This document shows, piece by piece, positions 9,069-21,448 of a stretch of 64,000 nucleotides of DNA. The position numbers and the translations under genes were made by a program. Every line of letters starts with the position of its first letter. The first letter of the stretch is position 1. Source of the stretch: Nocardia thailandica NBRC 100428 (lineage in GTDB: Bacteria > Actinomycetota > Actinomycetes > Mycobacteriales > Mycobacteriaceae); NCBI RefSeq assembly GCF_000308795.1, contig NZ_BAGK01000217.1, forward strand, positions 1 to 64,000, in the 5' to 3' direction. The notes beneath the pieces were generated by a model. The model ran no database searches, was not told the origin of the DNA, and saw only the letters and a list, made by a program, of their open reading frames with translations.

Positions 9069-10106
9069 ATGTTCGTCGCTCTCCGTGATCTCCGGGCCGC
9101 CCGCGGCCGGTTCCTGCTCGTCACCGTCGTCGTCCTGCTGGTGGCGCTGCTGGTGAGTTTCCTCAGCGGGCTCACCGCGGGGCTCGCGCATCAGAACGTG
9201 TCGGCGGTGCGGCAGCTGGCGGGCGACCGGATCGTGTTCGCCGACGACGGCGCCGACCCGTCCTTCGACTCCTCGGTCCTCACCGAGGACCGGATCGCGG
9301 AATGGCGCGCGCCGGGCGCGACGGTCGACCCCGTCGGCATCTCGCGGACGCGGGCCGAGTCCGCCGGCGGCGCCCCGGTCCAGGTGGCGCTGTTCGGCGG
9401 CGACGCGGCCGCGTTCGGCAACCACCCGGCAACCGAGCCGGGCGCGGTGTCGCTCAGCGCGGGCGCCGCGCGCGACCTCGGCGTCGGCGCGGGCGCGACG
9501 GTGACGTTGGCGGGCCGCGACTTCCGGGTCGCCGCGGTGGCGGGCGACGACTGGTACAGCCACGTGCCGGTGGTCTGGACGACGCTGGCCGACTGGCGGT
9601 CGGTGAGCCCGCGCGCGGGTGCCGCGACCGTGCTGGCGGTCTCCGGCGGCCCGGCGGACGACCCGGCGGGTACCCGCTCGGTGCCCGCGGGTGACGCGGT
9701 ACGCGCGATCGGCTCCTATCAGGCGGAGAACGGCTCGCTCACCCTCATGACCGTCCTGCTGTTCGCCATCTCCGCCCTGGTGATCGGCGCGTTCTTCACC
9801 GTCTGGACGGTGCAGCGCACGCCGGACGTCGCCGTCCTCAAGGCGCTCGGCGCGACAACGGGTTCGCTCCTGCGCGACGCCCTGACCCAGGCGGCGGTCG
9901 TCCTCGCCGCGGGCACCGCCGCCGGCCTGGCGATCACCACCGTCGCGGCCGCGTTCCTCGGCGACGCCCTGCCGTTCGTCCTGTCCCCCGCGACCACCGT
10001 GCTGCCCGCGCTCGCGCTGATCGGGCTCGGCCTGCTCGGCGCGGCCGCCGCGTTGCGCTTCCTGTTCACCACCGATCCCGTGACCGCGCTCGGCGCGGGC
10101 CGCTGA
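9069..10106 (+). CDS. ABC transporter permease (FtsX/MacB type)
   Basis: A 345-residue FtsX-type permease. There is one N-terminal membrane segment (about residues 15-38, rich in V/L), a soluble extracellular domain of about 200 residues, and three C-terminal membrane segments, the usual MacB/FtsX plan but with a single four-helix unit. The start at 9069 has GGAG just upstream. It is divergent from the two-component genes (about 90 bases between starts) and 26 bases upstream of its ATPase. Together they look like a small exporter or envelope-stress module, probably controlled by the adjacent regulators. The substrate is unknown. Confidence 0.88.
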   Translation: MFVALRDLRAARGRFLLVTVVVLLVALLVSFLSGLTAGLAHQNVSAVRQLAGDRIVFADDGADPSFDSSVLTEDRIAEWRAPGATVDPVGISRTRAESAGGAPVQVALFGGDAAAFGNHPATEPGAVSLSAGAARDLGVGAGATVTLAGRDFRVAAVAGDDWYSHVPVVWTTLADWRSVSPRAGAATVLAVSGGPADDPAGTRSVPAGDAVRAIGSYQAENGSLTLMTVLLFAISALVIGAFFTVWTVQRTPDVAVLKALGATTGSLLRDALTQAAVVLAAGTAAGLAITTVAAAFLGDALPFVLSPATTVLPALALIGLGLLGAAAALRFLFTTDPVTALGAGR

Positions 10107-10132
10107 CCCCGCCGACCCCCCGGAGGCCCACC

Positions 10133-10900
10133 ATGCCAACCGCCCTGCACCTCACCGGCGTCACCCTCACCTATCCCGACGGATCCGGCCGCCTGACCGC
10201 CCTCGACCACGTGGACCTGCACGTCCCCGGCGGCACCGTCGCCGCAGTGACCGGCGTTTCCGGCTCGGGCAAGTCGAGCCTGCTGGCCGTGGCCGCCGGC
10301 CTGGTCCGCCCGGATTCCGGCGCGGCGCTGCTCGACATCGACGGCGGCGCGATCGATCTCGCGCGGGCGTCGCGGCGCACCGCGGCCCGGGTGCGCCGCG
10401 AGTCCATCGGGATCGTCTTCCAGCAGCCGAACCTGCTGCCGTCGCTGACCGCGCTGGAGCAGCTCCAGGTGACCGAGCACCTCGGGCAGCGCTGGTTCGT
10501 CCCGCGCGCCACCCGCCGCGCCACCCGCACGCGCGCCCTCGAGCTCCTCGACGCGGTCGGCCTTGCCGACCAGGCGCACAAGCGACCCGCGCAGCTCTCC
10601 GGCGGGCAGCGCCAGCGGGTGAACATCGCGCGTGCCCTGCTGCACGACCCGGCGCTGCTGGTCGTCGACGAGCCGACCAGCGCGCTGGACTCCGCCCGTG
10701 GCGCCGCGATCATCGACCTGATCACGACCCTGGCCCACGCCCACCGCGCCGCGACCGTCCTGGTCACCCACGACCCGACGCACCTGCATCGCATGGACGC
10801 GGTGTACCGCATGTCGGACGGGGTGCTCGCCGATTGCCGGGCGGCGACCCCGGCGCCGCCCACGGCGGCGCCGGAGGCTCGGACACCGTTGGCGCGTTAG
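10133..10900 (+). CDS. ABC transporter ATP-binding protein (LolD/MacB type)
   Basis: A 255-residue ATPase with Walker A (GVSGSGKSS), Q-loop (VFQQPNLLPSL), signature (LSGGQRQRVNIARAL), Walker B with catalytic Glu (LLVVDEPTSALDS) and the switch His (VLVTHDP). These are the features of the MacB/LolD subfamily that works with FtsX-type permeases. It follows the permease gene closely, with GGAGG just before the ATG. The C-terminal 30 residues are Pro/Ala-rich and probably disordered. Confidence 0.92.
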   Translation: MPTALHLTGVTLTYPDGSGRLTALDHVDLHVPGGTVAAVTGVSGSGKSSLLAVAAGLVRPDSGAALLDIDGGAIDLARASRRTAARVRRESIGIVFQQPNLLPSLTALEQLQVTEHLGQRWFVPRATRRATRTRALELLDAVGLADQAHKRPAQLSGGQRQRVNIARALLHDPALLVVDEPTSALDSARGAAIIDLITTLAHAHRAATVLVTHDPTHLHRMDAVYRMSDGVLADCRAATPAPPTAAPEARTPLAR

Positions 10901-11007
10901 CGTTTTCGACGGAGTAAACCCGGACGAGTCCGCCTGCTGCCTAGAATCCTCCCGTTTGCCGGATGTTCCCGGCGAACCCGAAATCTGTTCCGCTGTAGAG
11001 GATTCAC

Positions 11008-11277
11008 ATGTCACCGAAGCTCGTGTCCTGGTTGTTCGCCATCGTCGTCGGAACGGGCGCGGTGCTCGCGGCACCGGCCACCGCCTCGCCCTTCGTCGCC
11101 GCCGGTTGCCCGGCCGGCCAGTACGAGAACTCCGACAACCAGTGCGTCCAGCGGCCGCAGAGTTCCCCGACGGCGCCCGCGGGCGCCACCGCCCGGTGCA
11201 AGGACGGCACCTATTCCTTCAGCCAGCATCGCCGGGGCACCTGTTCCGGCCACGGCGGCGTCGCCGAGTGGCTCTGA
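11008..11277 (+). CDS. Small secreted protein, DUF3761-like
   Basis: An 89-residue protein with an N-terminal signal peptide (hydrophobic SWLFAIVVGTGAVLAAP, likely cleavage after ATAS). The C-terminal motif ATARCKDGTYSFSQHRRGTC followed by SGHGGVAEWL is the hallmark of the DUF3761 family. Four cysteines in the mature part could form two disulfides. A GAGG ribosome site precedes the ATG. Function is unknown. It is a single-gene unit that ends at a large inverted repeat. Confidence 0.8.
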   Translation: MSPKLVSWLFAIVVGTGAVLAAPATASPFVAAGCPAGQYENSDNQCVQRPQSSPTAPAGATARCKDGTYSFSQHRRGTCSGHGGVAEWL

Positions 11278-11288
11278 GCCGGTGAACA

Positions 11289-11332
11289 GATCCCCGCTCG
11301 TCCGCTGACCGCGTCGCGGGTGGGCGGGGATC
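11289..11332. terminator. Inverted repeat between convergent genes, probable bidirectional terminator
   Basis: GATCCCCGC at 11289-11297 pairs perfectly with GCGGGGATC at 11324-11332, with a GC-rich loop. It lies between the stops of the DUF3761 gene (+) and the TetR gene (-), the expected place for a shared terminator. There is no T-run. Confidence 0.4.
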
Positions 11333-11404
11333 GAAAGCCTTCGCATCCAGCGCCTTCCGCGCGGCGAGCGGTTCGTGGCCACCGGAGCGGGATCGCGCCG
11401 AGGC

Positions 11405-12013
11405 TTACGAGGCGGGGGCCTGGCGCAGTGCCGACAGGGCCATGTCGCGCAGGATGGGGCGGGACTTCGCGGCCGAGGCCGCGGGCGCGCTGTACGGGGT
11501 GGAGTTGATGAGACCGAAGGTGGCGTGCGCCTGGACGCGCGCCGATTCCTCGGCCAGCCCGGGGTGGAGTTCGCGCAGGACCCCGACCCACAGCTCGACG
11601 TACCGCCGCTGGGTCCGGCGCAGGACGCGGCGGTCGGCGGCGGGGACGTTGTCCAGGTCCCGGTCCTGGATGCGGATGAGCTCGCGGTCGTTGAACGCGA
11701 AGTCGAGGTGGAAGTCGATCAGGCCCTCCAGCGCCTGCGCCGGGCCCTCAGCCGCGGCGACGACCGCGCTGCCGCCGTCGAGCAGCCGCTCACTGACCCC
11801 GACCAGCAGCTCGACCAGCAGTGCCTCCTTGTTGTGGAAGTGCCGGTAGACCGCGGGCCCGCTGATCCCCACGGCCGCGCCCAGGTCGTCGAGCCGGACT
11901 CCGAGGAAACCGCGATCGGCGATCAGCCGCGCGCCCGCCGCGAGCAGCTGCTCGCGGCGCTGTGCCTTGAGCTGGTCGCGACGGGTGGTCGGGGCTTCGT
12001 CGGGGGCGGCCAA
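11405..12013 (-). CDS. TetR-family regulator of the leucine-catabolism operon
   Basis: A 202-residue TetR repressor. The helix-turn-helix is near residues 30-55 (LDDLGAAVGISGPAVYRHF), followed by a ligand-binding domain without recognisable ligand motifs. It is transcribed divergently from the accD1-accA1-fadE19-maoC-citE-aacS genes. The 92-base gap contains two inverted repeats of identical architecture, which are the likely operators. By position it should respond to a CoA-thioester intermediate of branched-chain catabolism; that ligand is inference. Confidence 0.87.
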   Translation of the reverse strand: MAAPDEAPTTRRDQLKAQRREQLLAAGARLIADRGFLGVRLDDLGAAVGISGPAVYRHFHNKEALLVELLVGVSERLLDGGSAVVAAAEGPAQALEGLIDFHLDFAFNDRELIRIQDRDLDNVPAADRRVLRRTQRRYVELWVGVLRELHPGLAEESARVQAHATFGLINSTPYSAPAASAAKSRPILRDMALSALRQAPAS

Positions 12014-12045
12014 GGAAGTTTCCCTTCGGCGGTTCTGGACAACTC

Positions 12046-12089
12046 GGTTAGTCGATATTAACCTGAATTTCAGTTATCAGCGATTAACT
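12046..12089. promoter_or_regulatory. Twin operator-like inverted repeats in the divergent promoter
   Basis: Two repeats share the form (G/A)GTTA-N8-TAAC(C/T). The first is GGTTA-GTCGATAT-TAACC at 12046-12063, the second AGTTA-TCAGCGAT-TAACT at 12072-12089. Their centres are 26 bases apart. They lie between the TetR gene start (12013) and the operon start (12106/12109) in an AT-richer patch. This is the expected arrangement for an autoregulating TetR repressor. Confidence 0.65.
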
Positions 12090-12105
12090 CAACTGGCAGG
12101 ATGGC

Positions 12106-13686
<1,581 letters not shown>

Positions 13687-13691
13687 GCGCG

Positions 13692-15718
<2,027 letters not shown>

Positions 15719-15722
<4 letters not shown>

Positions 15723-16879
15723 CCGAGTACCTGTCGACGGGCACGCTGCCCGAGGAGTACCGCCAGCTGGCGCTGACGGTGCGCGACTTCGCGCAGCAGG
15801 TCGTCGCCCCGGTGGCCGCGAAACACGATGCCGAACAGAGCTTCCCGTACGAGGTCGTCGCGGGGATGGGCGAGATGGGCCTGTTCGGCCTGCCGTTCCC
15901 GGAGGAGTACGGCGGCATGGGCGGCGACTACTTCGCGCTGTGCCTGGCGCTGGAGGAACTGGGCAAGGTCGACCAGAGCGTGGCCATCACCCTGGAGGCC
16001 GGCGTCTCGCTCGGTGCCATGCCGCTGTACCGGTTCGGCACCGACGAGCAGAAGAAGGAGTGGCTGCCGCAGCTGACCAGCGGCCAGGGCCTCGGCGCGT
16101 TCGGCCTGACCGAACCCGACGCGGGCTCGGACGCGGGCGGCACCCGCACCACCGCCGTCCTCGACGGCGACGAGTGGGTGATCAACGGCAGCAAGCAGTT
16201 CATCACCAACTCCGGCACCGACATCACCCGGCTGATCACCGTCACCGCGGTCACCGGGGACAACGGCGGCAAGAAGGAGATCTCCACCATCCTGGTGCCC
16301 GCGGGCACCCCCGGTTTCGTGGCCGAGCCCGCCTACAGCAAGGTCGGCTGGCACGCCTCGGACACCCATCCGCTCAGCTTCACCGACGTGCGGGTGCCCG
16401 CGGCCAACCTGCTGGGCGAACGCGGGCGCGGCTACGCCAACTTCCTGCGCATCCTCGACGAGGGCCGGATCGCCATCGCCGCCCTCGGCGTCGGCGTGGC
16501 GCAGGGCTGCGTGGACGAGTGCGTGCGCTACGCCAAGGAGCGCGTCGCCTTCGGGCGTCCGATCGGCCACAACCAGGCCATCGCCTTCAAGATCGCCCGC
16601 ATGGAGGCCCGCGCGCACACCGCACGCACCGCCTACTACGACGCGGCGGCGCTCATGCTGGCGGGCAAGCCGTTCAAGAAGGAGGCCTCGATCGCGAAGA
16701 TGGTCTCCAGCGAGGCCGCCATGGACAACGCCCGCGACGCCACCCAGATCTTCGGCGGCAACGGCTACATGAACGAATACCTGGTCGCCAGGCACTACCG
16801 TGACAGCAAGATCCTCGAAGTCGGCGAGGGCACGACGGAGGTGCAGCTGATGCTGATCGCCCGGGGGCTCGGCCTGTGA
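15719..16879 (+). CDS. fadE19: Acyl-CoA dehydrogenase, isovaleryl-CoA dehydrogenase-like
   Basis: A 386-residue FAD-dependent acyl-CoA dehydrogenase. FAD/substrate motifs are FGLTEPDAGSDAGG and KQFITNSG; the C-terminal signature QIFGGNGYMNEY is present. In this operon it is expected to oxidise isovaleryl-CoA (or 2-methyl branched acyl-CoA) to 3-methylcrotonyl-CoA and pass electrons to ETF. It is the positional counterpart of Rv2500c. The start overlaps the accA1 stop and its own stop overlaps the next start. Confidence 0.9.
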
Positions 16880-17373
16880 CGGCGCCGGAGGGCGCGCAGC
16901 CGCGCCGGATCGTGCAGCGGGGGCTGTGGTTCGAGGAGTTCGAGGTCGGCGCGATCTACGAGCACCGGCCCGGCCGGACCATGACCGAGGCCGACAACGT
17001 CCTGTTCACCACGCTGACCATGAACACCCAGGCGCTGCACCTGGACGCGCACTTCGCCGACGCGCAGCCGCCGTTCAACCAGCGCCTGGTGAACTCCATG
17101 TTCACCCTGTCGACCCTGGTCGGCCTCTCCGTCGCCCAGCTCACCCAGGGCACGCTCGTCGGGAACCTCGGGTTCGAGGAGTTCGGCACTCCCGCGCCCG
17201 TCTTCCACGGCGACACCCTCTACGCCGAGACCCTGGTGCTGGAGAAGCGCGAGTCGCGGAGCAGGCCGGGCGAGGGCATCGTGAAGCTGGCGCACACCGG
17301 CCGCAATCAGCACGGCGTCGTGGTCGCGACCGCGGTGCGCAAGGCCCTGGTGCGGCTGGAGCCCACCGCATGA
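16876..17373 (+). CDS. MaoC-family hydratase/dehydratase (Rv2499c-like)
   Basis: A 165-residue hot-dog protein of the MaoC family. It begins with the FEEFEVGAIYEHRPGRT segment and has the acyl-CoA binding and catalytic region around HLDAHFADA and GDTLYAETLVLEKRES. By position (Rv2499c equivalent) it should hydrate 3-methylglutaconyl-CoA to 3-hydroxy-3-methylglutaryl-CoA. The GTG start overlaps the fadE19 stop (GTGA) and the stop overlaps the citE-like start. Confidence 0.87.
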   Translation: MTAPEGAQPRRIVQRGLWFEEFEVGAIYEHRPGRTMTEADNVLFTTLTMNTQALHLDAHFADAQPPFNQRLVNSMFTLSTLVGLSVAQLTQGTLVGNLGFEEFGTPAPVFHGDTLYAETLVLEKRESRSRPGEGIVKLAHTGRNQHGVVVATAVRKALVRLEPTA

Positions 17374-18182
17374 CCTGGCAGCCGAGCGGCCCGGCCTGGC
17401 TGTTCTGCCCGGCCGACCGTCCCGAGCGGTTCGCCAAGGCCGCGGCGGTCGCCGACGTGGTGATCCTCGATCTCGAGGACGGGGTGGCCGCCGCCGACAA
17501 GGACGCCGCCCGCGCCGCGCTCGTCGCCACCCCGCTCGATCCCGATCACACCGTCGTCCGGATCAACGCCGCGGGCACCGACGACCACGCGGCCGACCTG
17601 GCGACGCTGGCCCGCACCGGCTACCGGCGCGTCATGCTGCCCAAGTGCGAGGCGGCCGACCAGGTGCGCGGCCTGGCGGGCCACGAGGTGATCGTCCTGG
17701 TCGAGTCGCCGCTCGGCGCGATCCGGGTGGCCGAGACGGTCGCGGTGGACAACGCGATCGGGGTCATGTGGGGCGCCGAGGACCTGGTCGCCGGGCTCGG
17801 CGGCAAGGCGAGCAGGCACGCCGACGGCGGATACCGCGACGTCGCCCGGCACGTGCGGTCGCAGAGCCTGCTGGCGGCCAAGGCGTTCGGGCGCTTCGCG
17901 CTGGACTCGGTCTTCCTCGACATCGCGGACCTCGACGGCCTCGCCGCGGAGACCGTCGACGCCGTCGCCGTCGGCTTCGACGCCAAGGTCGCCATCCACC
18001 CGAACCAGGTCGCGGTCATCCGGGCGGGGTTCGCCCCCGATCCCGACGAGGTGGCCTGGGCCCGCCGGGTGCTGGCCGAGGTCCCGAACCATCGCGGGGT
18101 GTTCGCGTTCGAGGGCAGAATGGTCGACGCCCCGATCCTGCGGCACGCCGAGCAGATCGTGCGCCGCGCCGGACGCGCCTGA
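17370..18182 (+). CDS. citE: CitE-like beta-hydroxyacyl-CoA lyase (Rv2498c-like)
   Basis: A 270-residue TIM-barrel lyase of the HpcH/HpaI-CitE family. Motifs include WLFCPADRPERFAKA, VVILDLEDGVA (metal-binding acidic residues), LPKCE, VESPLGAI and GAEDLVAGLG. Actinobacterial CitE proteins in this context cleave HMG-CoA to acetyl-CoA and acetoacetate, and (S)-citramalyl-CoA in itaconate breakdown, as reported for Rv2498c. No CitD or CitF genes are present, so it is not citrate lyase. The ATG overlaps the MaoC stop. Confidence 0.88.
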   Translation: MTWQPSGPAWLFCPADRPERFAKAAAVADVVILDLEDGVAAADKDAARAALVATPLDPDHTVVRINAAGTDDHAADLATLARTGYRRVMLPKCEAADQVRGLAGHEVIVLVESPLGAIRVAETVAVDNAIGVMWGAEDLVAGLGGKASRHADGGYRDVARHVRSQSLLAAKAFGRFALDSVFLDIADLDGLAAETVDAVAVGFDAKVAIHPNQVAVIRAGFAPDPDEVAWARRVLAEVPNHRGVFAFEGRMVDAPILRHAEQIVRRAGRA

Positions 18183-18220
18183 GCCGCACACCGATTCACC
18201 CCACGAGGACAGGAGCCGCA

Positions 18221-20152
18221 GTGCACGCACAGTGGGAGCCCACCGAATCCGAGATCGCCGCCGCGCGGATCACCGACTTCGCCCGGTTCGTCACCGGGCG
18301 GACCGGCACGGACTACCCCGGCTACCGGGAGCTGTGGCAGTGGTCGGTCGACTCCCCCGACGAGTTCTGGGGCGCCCTGTGGGACTACTTCGACCTCGGC
18401 GAGCGGCCGGGCGCGGTGCTGGCCGACCCGGCCATGCCGGGGGCGCGCTGGTTCCCGGACACCCGGCTGAACTACGTGGACCGGATCGTCGGCCGGGCCC
18501 GCGACGACCGCCCGGCCATCCTGGCGGTGCACGAGGGCGCCGCGCCGCGACCGATCGCCTGGGCCGAGCTGCTCGGCGCGGTGGCCGCCACCGCCGCGGC
18601 GCTGCGCGAGCTCGGGGTGTCCGCGGGTGACCGGGTCATCGGCTACCTGCCCAACATCCCCGAGGCGGTGGTGGCGTTCCTGGCCACCGCCGCCCTCGGC
18701 GCGGTGTGGAGCGCCTGCGGCCAGGACTATTCGGCCAAGGCCGCGCTGGATCGCCTCGGCCAGCTGGAGCCCGCGGTGCTCGTCACCGCCGACGGCTACC
18801 GCTACGGCGGCAAGGACCACGACAAGCGCGCCGACATCGCCGCGTTGCGGGCGGGCCTGCCCGGCCTGCGCGCCACCCTGGCGGTGTCGCGGCTCGGGCT
18901 CCCGGTGCCCGGGGCGCTGCCGTGGCCGACCCCGGGCCCGGCGACCCCCGAACTCGACGTGGCGAGTGTGCCGTTCGACCACCCGTTGTGGATCGTGTTC
19001 TCCTCCGGCACGACCGGCCTGCCCAAGGGCATCGTGCACGGGCACGGCGGCGTCCTGCTCGAGCACCTCAAAGCCGTTGCGCTGCAGTCCGACATCGGGC
19101 CGGACGACACCTTCTTCTGGTTCACCAGCCCGAGCTGGATGATGTGGAACTTCCAGGTCGCCGGCCTGCTGAACGGCGCCACGATCGTCACCTACGACGG
19201 CAGCCCCACAGCCGACGGCCCGGACACGCTGTGGCGCATCGCCGCCGAGACCGGCGCGACGGTGTTCGGCACCAGCCCCGGCTACGTGCTCGGCTGTATC
19301 AAGGCCGGCGCCGATCCGCGCCGCGAGCACGACCTGTCGGCGCTGCGCAGCGTGGGCATCACCGGTTCCGCGCTGCCGGTGTCGAGCGCGCTGTGGCTGA
19401 ACGAGCACGCGGGCGAGCACGTCCAGGTCAATTCGATCAGCGGCGGCACCGATGTCGTGTCGGCCTTCTTCGGCGGCGTGCCGACCGTGCCGGTGTGGCC
19501 GGGCGAGTTGTCGGCGCCCTACCTCGGTGTGGCGGTCGACGCGTTCGACGAGACGGGCGCGCCGGTGCGCGGCGAGGTGGGCGAATTGGTCGTCACCAAG
19601 CCGATTCCGTCCATGCCGGTGCGATTCTGGAACGACCCGGACGGAAAGCGCTATCACGATGCCTATTTCGACACCTACCCCGGTGTCTGGCGGCACGGCG
19701 ACTGGATCACCCTCACCGAACGCGGCAGCGTCGTGGTGCACGGCCGCTCCGACTCCACGCTGAACCGGCACGGGATCCGCATGGGCAGCGCGGACATCTA
19801 CCAGGTCGTCGAGCAGCTGCCCGAGATCGCCGAGGCACTCGTCATCGGCGCGGAACTCCCCGACGGCGGCTACTGGATGCCGCTGTTCGTCGTGCTCGCC
19901 CCCGGCGCCGAGCTCACCGACGAGCTGCGGGACCGGATCGCGCGGGTGATCCGCGCCGAGGTCTCGCCCCGGCACGTCCCCGACGAAATCCTTGTGGCAC
20001 CGGGCATTCCGCACACGCGCACCGGCAAGAAGCTGGAAGTGCCGATCAAGAAGCTGTTCCAGGGCGCCGACCCGGCGCGCGTGGTCGAACGCAGCGCCGT
20101 GGACGATCCGGCGCTGCTCGACTGGTACGCGGGTATCAATCCACCTCGCTGA
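18221..20152 (+). CDS. aacS: Acetoacetyl-CoA synthetase
   Basis: A 643-residue ANL-superfamily ligase. It has the AacS/ACS N-terminal cap (YRELWQWSVDSPDEFWGALW), the P-loop FSSGTTGLPKGIVHGHGG, ISGGTDVVSAFFGG, and a C-terminal Lys in HTRTGKKLEVPIKKL. These are characteristic of acetoacetate-CoA ligase rather than acetyl-CoA synthetase. The GTG start follows a GGACAGGAG ribosome site, 38 bases after the citE-like gene. It should activate the acetoacetate released by the lyase, so leucine carbon ends as acetoacetyl-CoA. Confidence 0.92.
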   Translation: MHAQWEPTESEIAAARITDFARFVTGRTGTDYPGYRELWQWSVDSPDEFWGALWDYFDLGERPGAVLADPAMPGARWFPDTRLNYVDRIVGRARDDRPAILAVHEGAAPRPIAWAELLGAVAATAAALRELGVSAGDRVIGYLPNIPEAVVAFLATAALGAVWSACGQDYSAKAALDRLGQLEPAVLVTADGYRYGGKDHDKRADIAALRAGLPGLRATLAVSRLGLPVPGALPWPTPGPATPELDVASVPFDHPLWIVFSSGTTGLPKGIVHGHGGVLLEHLKAVALQSDIGPDDTFFWFTSPSWMMWNFQVAGLLNGATIVTYDGSPTADGPDTLWRIAAETGATVFGTSPGYVLGCIKAGADPRREHDLSALRSVGITGSALPVSSALWLNEHAGEHVQVNSISGGTDVVSAFFGGVPTVPVWPGELSAPYLGVAVDAFDETGAPVRGEVGELVVTKPIPSMPVRFWNDPDGKRYHDAYFDTYPGVWRHGDWITLTERGSVVVHGRSDSTLNRHGIRMGSADIYQVVEQLPEIAEALVIGAELPDGGYWMPLFVVLAPGAELTDELRDRIARVIRAEVSPRHVPDEILVAPGIPHTRTGKKLEVPIKKLFQGADPARVVERSAVDDPALLDWYAGINPPR

Positions 20153-20226
20153 CCACGGGATTCGGCACGCGACGCGCCCGCTCGGCACCCGGGCCGGGCG
20201 CGTCCTTCCGCTTACTATGACAGTCC

Positions 20227-21444
20227 ATGGACGGCGGATCGCGGGTGAAGCGTGCGACGGACGGGGCCACGGCGGTACGGCGCAGACCCAAGGATCGGCG
20301 GGCACAGATCGCGGCCGCGTCGGCCGCGGCGTTCGGCGCCGCCGGGTACCACGGGGTGAGCATGGAGGAGATCGCGGCGGAACTGGGGATCAGTTCCGCG
20401 GCGCTCTACCGCCACTACCCGAGCAAGTACGCGCTGTTCCGGGAGGAACTGCTGCGCGTCGGCGCGGCGCTCACCGCGGCGGTCGCGCTCCCCGCCGAGG
20501 CGGACGCGCTACCCCCGCAGCAGCGGCTGCACCGGGTGCTGGACGGGCTGGTCGGGGCGACCATCGCCAACCGCGCCAGCGTCACCCTGGTCCGCTGGGA
20601 GGGCCGCTACCTCGACCCGGCCGACCGGGAGGCCCTCGACCGGCAGCGCGCGACCCTGCTCGACACCCTGGGCGGCCAGCTCGCCGCGGTCCGGCCCGGC
20701 GACACCGAGGCCGACCTGCGCGTGCTGACCACGGCGGTGCTCGGCGTGGTGACCAGCGTCGGCGACCACCACGCCGCCCTGCCCGCGCGCGGGCTGCAAC
20801 GGCTGCTCGGCGCGGCCTGCCTCTCGCTGTCGGGCATCGACCTGCCCCCGGTCGCCCCCGAGCCGGAACATCCGGCGCCGGTGGACATCCCGGCCTCGTT
20901 CAAGCACGAACTGCTGCTACGCAGGGCCGTCGAGCTCTTCCACGAGCGCGGCTACCCCAACGTGAGCATGGACGACATCGCCACGGCCGCCGGGCTCTCC
21001 GCCGCCTCGGCGGTGTACCGGTTCTACCGCAGCAAGAGCGACCTGCTGGCGGCCGCGTTCCGGCGGGCCGCCGACCGGGTGGCCGGGGCGATCGGGCCGA
21101 CCGTGGCCACCGCGGACTCCGGCGCGCAGGCGCTGCGGCTGCTCATCGATCAGTTCGTCACCGACACCTTCGACGAGCGTGCCCTCGCGGTGGTGTACTA
21201 CGCCGAGTTCGGGCACGTGCCCGCCGAGGAGCGCGCGGTGCTGCGCAACATCCAGCGGGCCAGCGTGCAGGAGTGGGCCGCCCTCGTCCGGGAGGTGCGC
21301 CCGGACCTGTCCCCGGTCGAAGCCCGGTTCCTCGTGCACGCCGCCTTCGCCCTCACCATCGACCTGGTGCAGGTGTTCGGGCACGACCCGCACGCCGGAC
21401 GCTCCCGGGTGGCCGCCCTGATGCGCCGCCTGCTGCTGGGCTGA
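20227..21444 (+). CDS. Double TetR-family regulator (two TetR units in one chain)
   Basis: A 405-residue protein made of two complete TetR modules in tandem. The first helix-turn-helix is near residues 35-60 (EIAAELGISSAALYRHYPSK), the second near residues 235-260 (DIATAAGLSAASAVYRFYRS), each followed by an all-helical domain of about 130 residues. Normal TetR repressors are about 200 residues and dimerise; this covalent pair is known from several actinobacteria. It lies four bases upstream of the DUF1254 gene and probably shares its transcript. The target is unknown. Confidence 0.85.
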   Translation: MDGGSRVKRATDGATAVRRRPKDRRAQIAAASAAAFGAAGYHGVSMEEIAAELGISSAALYRHYPSKYALFREELLRVGAALTAAVALPAEADALPPQQRLHRVLDGLVGATIANRASVTLVRWEGRYLDPADREALDRQRATLLDTLGGQLAAVRPGDTEADLRVLTTAVLGVVTSVGDHHAALPARGLQRLLGAACLSLSGIDLPPVAPEPEHPAPVDIPASFKHELLLRRAVELFHERGYPNVSMDDIATAAGLSAASAVYRFYRSKSDLLAAAFRRAADRVAGAIGPTVATADSGAQALRLLIDQFVTDTFDERALAVVYYAEFGHVPAEERAVLRNIQRASVQEWAALVREVRPDLSPVEARFLVHAAFALTIDLVQVFGHDPHAGRSRVAALMRRLLLG

Positions 21445-21448
21445 CCGG

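Noticed and set aside
17370..18182. Citrate lyase beta subunit
   Set aside because: No citD or citF neighbours, and the operon context is leucine catabolism; the stand-alone CitE-like acyl-CoA lyase call fits better.
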